64,000 nt of DNA. Origin: Crenobacter luteus. Lineage in GTDB: Bacteria > Pseudomonadota > Gammaproteobacteria > Burkholderiales > Chromobacteriaceae. Positions 60,478-64,000 of the stretch are shown here, in pieces. The notes under the pieces are model-generated. The model saw only the letters and a list, made by a program, of their open reading frames with translations, did not search any database and was not told the origin of the DNA. Positions within the stretch are counted from its first letter, which is position 1. Each line of letters begins with the position of its first letter. The translations under genes and the position numbers were made by a program. Where the stretch lies: NCBI RefSeq assembly GCF_004345725.1, contig NZ_SLXG01000005.1, positions 31,284 through 95,283 of the forward strand. Reading direction: 5' to 3'.

Positions 60478-60508
60478 CAGGTGGGTGTCTTGTGTAAGGC
60501 GTGCACGC

Positions 60509-60928
60509 TCAGTGCAACAGGCCGCCGGTGGGCAGCGGCTGGATGTCGGGCTCGACGAAGGCACGGCGCGCGCTGTCGTGGTCGAGCCGCTCTGCGCTGT
60601 AGTAGGCGAGCACCGCGCTGCGCGCGTCGTCGACGATGTCCGGACAGGCGGCGCAGAAGGCGTCCCAGTCGTCGCGCAGCTCGGGACGCTCGGCGACGCG
60701 GGTGTACAGGATGGCCAGGAGCGCCATCGTCAGCGTGTGGTGGTACTTGTCGGCCACGCCCTTGGCCATCGCGTAGCGCGACAGCGAGTGGGCGCAGCGC
60801 GCCGCGGCCTCGCGGCCGCCGTAGCGGCGGCAGTAGGCCCAGGCGGCCAGCAGGTGGGCCCGGTGGTTGAATGCGGAAACCGGCAGCGCGCGCGATTCGA
60901 GCGCTTGCAGGAATGCCTGGTCGTCCAT
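60509..60928 (-). CDS. Conserved protein of unknown function with a His-rich motif
   Basis: A 139-residue soluble protein from ATG 60928. The central part reads FNHRAHLLAAWAYCRRYGG, then about 30 residues later KYHHTLTMALLAIL. The spaced histidines in two helices suggest a metal- or substrate-binding helical bundle. I have the impression of an uncharacterised bacterial family with the pattern HxxHLxxAW ... KYHxTxT, but cannot name it. It ends 31 bp before trhP on the same strand and may share its transcript. Confidence 0.75.
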   Translation of the reverse strand: MDDQAFLQALESRALPVSAFNHRAHLLAAWAYCRRYGGREAAARCAHSLSRYAMAKGVADKYHHTLTMALLAILYTRVAERPELRDDWDAFCAACPDIVDDARSAVLAYYSAERLDHDSARRAFVEPDIQPLPTGGLLH

Positions 60929-61100
60929 GCGTGTCACTCTTTTCGGTCGGATGGGAAACGACCCGCGCAGGGTCGCAAAGCCGGCCCGTCTGCCGCGAGC
61001 CTGGCGCGGCGCGATTATGCGCCCCGGCACGCGACAGCGTCAAGGCGACACGCCCGAAACCAACCGGCACAAGTATTTGATTTTACAGGGCGCGCACCGC

Positions 61101-61316
61101 TCAGCGCGGCCGGAACAGCGTCGCCAGCGTGACGAGCTGGCCGATCAGGCCGCCGGCCATCAGCACGATGCCGACGATGGCGAACACGCCCTCGCCGGCG
61201 TCGATCGCCGTCTGCGTGACGAAGGAGCCGAGCACGAAGCAGGCGGTGAACAGCACGAGGGCGAGCACGGCGAGGCGGCGGTCGCCGCGCAGGCGTTTCT
61301 GGAAGTGGTCGAACAT
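61101..61316 (-). CDS. Small two-segment membrane protein, unknown
   Basis: A 71-residue protein starting MFDHFQKRLRGDRRLAVLAL. Two hydrophobic segments (about 15-34 and 44-66) follow a basic N-terminus. It begins 14 bp after the DUF455 gene stop and has AAGGGG upstream, so it is probably co-transcribed with it. The function is not recognisable. Confidence 0.7.
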   Translation of the reverse strand: MFDHFQKRLRGDRRLAVLALVLFTACFVLGSFVTQTAIDAGEGVFAIVGIVLMAGGLIGQLVTLATLFRPR

Positions 61317-61330
61317 CTTCGGGGCCCCTT

Positions 61331-62170
61331 TCAAGCGGATGCGCCCGGGCGACGTCGCCGCGCGGCGAAGTCCTCGAGCATCTTTTGTTCGAATTCGGTA
61401 AAGCCGGCGGCGCGACGCGCCGGCCAGTTGAACGGGCCGGACAGCGCCGAGACGTCGTGCTCGGCGAGCAGCGCGCGGAAGGTCGCGAGCGGCTCGAGCC
61501 CGCGCGCGTCGCACAGCCAGGTGAACCAGTAGTTGCCGATCTCGACGTGGCCGATCTCGTCGCGATAGATCACGTCGAGCAACGCGACCGTCTCGGCGTC
61601 GCCGGCCTCGGCCAACCTTTTCTGGATGCCGGGCGTGACGTCGAGGCCGCGCGCTTCGAGAATGCGCGGCACCAGCGCCATGCGCAGCAAGACGTCGTGG
61701 CGCGTCTTGTCGGCCATGTCCCACAGGCCGTTGTGCGCGGTAAAGTCGCCGTAAGCATAGCCCAGCGCCGCCAGCCTGTCGGCGAGCAGGCCGAAGTGAC
61801 GGGCCTCCTCGTCGGCGACGCGCAGCCAGTCGCCGACGTAGTCGTCGGGCAGGCCGGCGAAGCGCCAGGCGGCGTCGAGCGCGAGGTTGATCGCGTTGAA
61901 CTCGATATGCGCGATCGCGTGAATCAGCGCGCCGTGCCCTTCGCGGCTGGCGATGCCGCGACGCGGCACCCGGCGCGGATCGACGAGTTCGGGCCGCGCC
62001 GGACGGCCCGGCGCGGACAGCGCCGGCGCGCCGGCCGTGTCGTCGCGTTCGAGACGGCCGGCGAGCCAGTCGCGCCGCAGCGCACGCACAGCGGCGCACT
62101 TGGCGGCCGGGTCGGGCTCGCGCAGCGCGGCGTATAGACGGGGATAGAGCAGACGGTCGGTTTCGGGCAT
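61331..62170 (-). CDS. DUF455 ferritin-like protein
   Basis: A 279-residue protein of the DUF455 family with a ferritin-like four-helix core. Likely metal ligands are in HIEFNAINLALD, ADEEARHFGLL and YRDEIGHVEIG, an E..H / EE..H / E..H pattern. The N-terminal 70 residues are Arg/Pro-rich. I start at ATG 62170 (MPETDRLLYPRLY). Ferritin-like DUF455 proteins are presumed di-iron enzymes with unproven substrates. One copy of the dispersed word lies at 61607-61616. Confidence 0.88.
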   Translation of the reverse strand: MPETDRLLYPRLYAALREPDPAAKCAAVRALRRDWLAGRLERDDTAGAPALSAPGRPARPELVDPRRVPRRGIASREGHGALIHAIAHIEFNAINLALDAAWRFAGLPDDYVGDWLRVADEEARHFGLLADRLAALGYAYGDFTAHNGLWDMADKTRHDVLLRMALVPRILEARGLDVTPGIQKRLAEAGDAETVALLDVIYRDEIGHVEIGNYWFTWLCDARGLEPLATFRALLAEHDVSALSGPFNWPARRAAGFTEFEQKMLEDFAARRRRPGASA

Positions 62171-62245
62171 CGGCGGCCATTGTAAGCGAAACGCGCCGCG
62201 GCTTCTCATGCATAATGGGCGGGCCCAGCTTTCCAAGGAGACGCC

Positions 62246-62689
62246 ATGCTGTTCAATTCCAGCCTGCTCGGCCCGGTCGAGGTGGACGAATCCACCGTCA
62301 TCGAGTTCCCGCACGGCCTGCCGGCTTTCGAGGCCTGCCGTCGCTTCAAGCTGTTCCACGAGGACGGCCAGGATGCGCCGCGCGTGTTCTGGATGCAGTC
62401 GCTCGACCAGGCGGACGTGCTGTTCAGCGTGGTCGACCCGGCCGCGCTGGGCCTCCGCTACGAGATCGAACTGTCGGCCGCCGAACTCGACGCGCTCGCG
62501 CTCGTGCGCGCCGAGGACGCCGCGCTGCTGGTGATGGTCTACAAGGACGGCGAGGCGCGCGAGGACGGCCACCCGTTGCTGTCGCCGCTGAAGGCCAACG
62601 TGCGCAACCCGCTGGTCGTCAACCTGACCACGCGCCGCGCGCTGCAAAAGACCGGCCTGGCCTGCGACATCGTGTTCCACAACTGCTAA
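62246..62689 (+). CDS. fliW: Flagellar assembly factor FliW
   Basis: A 147-residue protein with the FliW core VIEFPHGLPAFEACRRFKLF and PLVVNLTTRRALQ near the C-terminus. FliW antagonises the RNA-binding regulator CsrA and binds flagellin, linking filament subunit level to translation. CAAGGAG precedes the ATG. It is far from the flg cluster here, and no csrA is next to it. The tag gene follows after 14 bp and may be co-transcribed. Confidence 0.92.
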   Translation: MLFNSSLLGPVEVDESTVIEFPHGLPAFEACRRFKLFHEDGQDAPRVFWMQSLDQADVLFSVVDPAALGLRYEIELSAAELDALALVRAEDAALLVMVYKDGEAREDGHPLLSPLKANVRNPLVVNLTTRRALQKTGLACDIVFHNC

Positions 62690-62703
62690 GGCGGCCGATT
62701 CCG

Positions 62704-63285
62704 ATGACCGACTCCCTGCCCCGCTGCCCCTGGTGCGGCAGCGACCCGCTCTACGTCGCCTACCACGACCGCGAGTGGGGCGTGCCCAGCCGCGACGACG
62801 CCCAGCTGTTCGAGATGCTGCTGCTCGAGGGCGCGCAGGCCGGGCTGTCGTGGCTCACCATTCTCAGAAAGCGCGAAGGCTACCGGCGCGCCTTCGCCGG
62901 CTTCGACGCCGCGCGCGTCGCCGCCTTCACGGCGGACGACGTCGAGCGGCTCGTCGCCGACCCGGCCATCGTGCGCCACCGCGGCAAGATCGAGAGCACG
63001 CTCGGCAACGCGCGCGCCTTTCTCGAACTGCAGGCGCGCCACGGCACCTTCGCCGACTGGCTGTGGGCCTTCGTCGACGGCGAACCTATCGTCAACCGCT
63101 GGGCCAGCCTGGCCGAGTGCCCGAGCTCGACGCCCTTGTCCGAGCGCGTCAGCCGCGCGCTGAAAAAGGCCGGCATGACCTTCGTCGGCCCGACCATCGT
63201 CTACTCCTACCTGCAGGCGGTCGGCGTGGTGAACGACCACCTCGTCGACTGCCACCGCCACCCGGACCGGCTCGGCCAACGCTGA
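62704..63285 (+). CDS. tag: DNA-3-methyladenine glycosylase I
   Basis: A 193-residue glycosylase that removes 3-methyladenine from DNA. The N-terminal zinc-site residues are in CPWCGSDPLYVAYHDREWG (C8, H21), and the C-terminal partners are in NDHLVDCHRH. QAGLSWLTILRKREGYRRAF is diagnostic. It starts 14 bp after fliW. The last residues (RLGQR) are encoded by a copy of the dispersed word in reverse (63271-63280). Confidence 0.95.
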   Translation: MTDSLPRCPWCGSDPLYVAYHDREWGVPSRDDAQLFEMLLLEGAQAGLSWLTILRKREGYRRAFAGFDAARVAAFTADDVERLVADPAIVRHRGKIESTLGNARAFLELQARHGTFADWLWAFVDGEPIVNRWASLAECPSSTPLSERVSRALKKAGMTFVGPTIVYSYLQAVGVVNDHLVDCHRHPDRLGQR

Positions 63286-63411
63286 GCCACCGCGCCGGCG
63301 CGGTAGGCGCCTGCGGGCAAACCCGGTAAAATGGTCGGTTCGGCGCGTCGCGATCACTCGAGCGGCGGCGCCCTTCCCTTTCACTTCGACTGTTTTTCGA
63401 AGGACGCTGCA

Positions 63412-64000
63412 ATGAGCACTCCGAACAAGACCGAACGGGCGCTGGTCGTCCTGTCCGGTGGTCAGGATTCGACCACCTGCCTTTACTGGGCGATCCAGCG
63501 CTTCGGCCGCGACGCGGTCGAGGCCGTCACCTTCGACTACGGCCAGCGCCACCGCGTCGAACTTACCGCCGCGCGCCACATCGCCCGGATGGCCGGCGTC
63601 AGGCAGACCGTGCTGCCGATCGACACCTTCGGCGCGATGGGCGGCAACGCGCTGACCGCCGCCGACATCGAGCCCGAACAGGGCGCCCGCGACGACGCCG
63701 ACACCGCGCTGCCGAACACCTTCGTGCCGGGCCGCAACCTCGTGTTCCTGACCTTCGCCGCCGCGCTGGCGTGGCAGAAGGGCATGGAGCACGTCGTCAC
63801 CGGCGTCGCGCAGACCGACTACTCGGGCTACCCCGACTGCCGCGAAAACACCCTCAAGGCGCTCGAACTGGCGATCCGCCTCGGCATGGACAGCCGCGTG
63901 CAACTGCACGCCCCGCTGATGTTCATGAGCAAGGCCAAGACGGTGAAGCTCGCCCAGCAGGTCGGCGCGATGGAAGCGCTCGCCTTCAGCCACACCTGCT
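63412..64000 (+). CDS. queC: 7-cyano-7-deazaguanine synthase, 3' end cut by window
   Basis: The visible 196 residues include the pyrophosphatase-type motif VLSGGQDSTTCLYWA, FDYGQRHRVEL, and NTFVPGRNLVFLTFAAA, all typical of QueC. The sequence ends at SHTC, the first of the zinc cysteines, so about 30-35 residues are missing. QueC makes preQ0 for queuosine synthesis using ATP. The 126-bp gap before it (63286-63411) holds GAAGGA before the start region. I see no preQ1 riboswitch. Confidence 0.95.
   Translation, partial: MSTPNKTERALVVLSGGQDSTTCLYWAIQRFGRDAVEAVTFDYGQRHRVELTAARHIARMAGVRQTVLPIDTFGAMGGNALTAADIEPEQGARDDADTALPNTFVPGRNLVFLTFAAALAWQKGMEHVVTGVAQTDYSGYPDCRENTLKALELAIRLGMDSRVQLHAPLMFMSKAKTVKLAQQVGAMEALAFSHTC

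Noticed and set aside
63286-63411. A preQ1 riboswitch before queC
   Set aside because: I could not find the conserved core or pseudoknot segments. The gap is short and GC-rich.

Overview
The window looks like a chromosomal segment of a GC-rich betaproteobacterium. The gene set and gene order (leuC-leuD-leuB-asd-usg-fimV-truA-trpF-trpB-trpA-accD, a flgB-to-flgL cluster, phaC-phaA) fit the order Neisseriales, family Chromobacteriaceae or a close relative. That placement is inferred from protein resemblance and gene order, not from a search. Nearly all of the sequence codes for protein, on both strands. I saw no tRNA, rRNA, transposase or prophage gene.

Layout. 1-9998: a complete type I-F CRISPR-Cas locus on the minus strand (cas1, cas2-3 fusion, csy1/cas8f, csy2/cas5f, csy3/cas7f, csy4/cas6f, leader, then an array of at least 24 identical 28-bp repeats that runs off the left edge). 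10224-12523: a divergent LysR regulator and MFS exporter resembling ynfL/ynfM. 12683-20342: a signalling block with a chemoreceptor-like protein translationally coupled to an EAL phosphodiesterase, biosynthetic arginine decarboxylase speA, and an EAL-CBS-GGDEF protein. 20535-23294: alpha/beta hydrolase, enoyl-CoA hydratase and astE. 23356-33560: flgBCDEFGHIJKL for the flagellar rod, hook, rings and hook-filament junction, with a sigma-54-type promoter before flgB and a sigma-28-type promoter before flgK. 33791-37306: yhfA-like OsmC protein, tsaD and a YheS-like ABC-F protein. 37307-37798: an AT-rich gap with a cluster of DnaA-box-like sites. 37799-51123: the accD-trp-truA-fimV-asd-leu block, all on the minus strand. 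51289-64000: MFS transporter, hslR, FAH-family hydrolase, phaC and phaA for polyhydroxybutyrate, argS, trhP, several small or unknown genes, fliW, tag and a queC cut by the right edge.

Main unexplained signal. The 10-mer GTTGGCCGAG (9-mer core TTGGCCGAG) recurs about 38 times by manual count, in both orientations at similar frequency, in several reading frames, and as inverted pairs or hairpin arms in intrinsic terminators. This is how the DNA uptake sequences of Neisseriaceae behave, but the word is different. I propose it as a candidate uptake-sequence dialect of this lineage. It also occurs three times inside the cas genes.

Gene starts were chosen from Shine-Dalgarno fit, family length and overlap with neighbours. 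Many of the longest open frames in this GC-rich sequence are antisense shadows and are left out.
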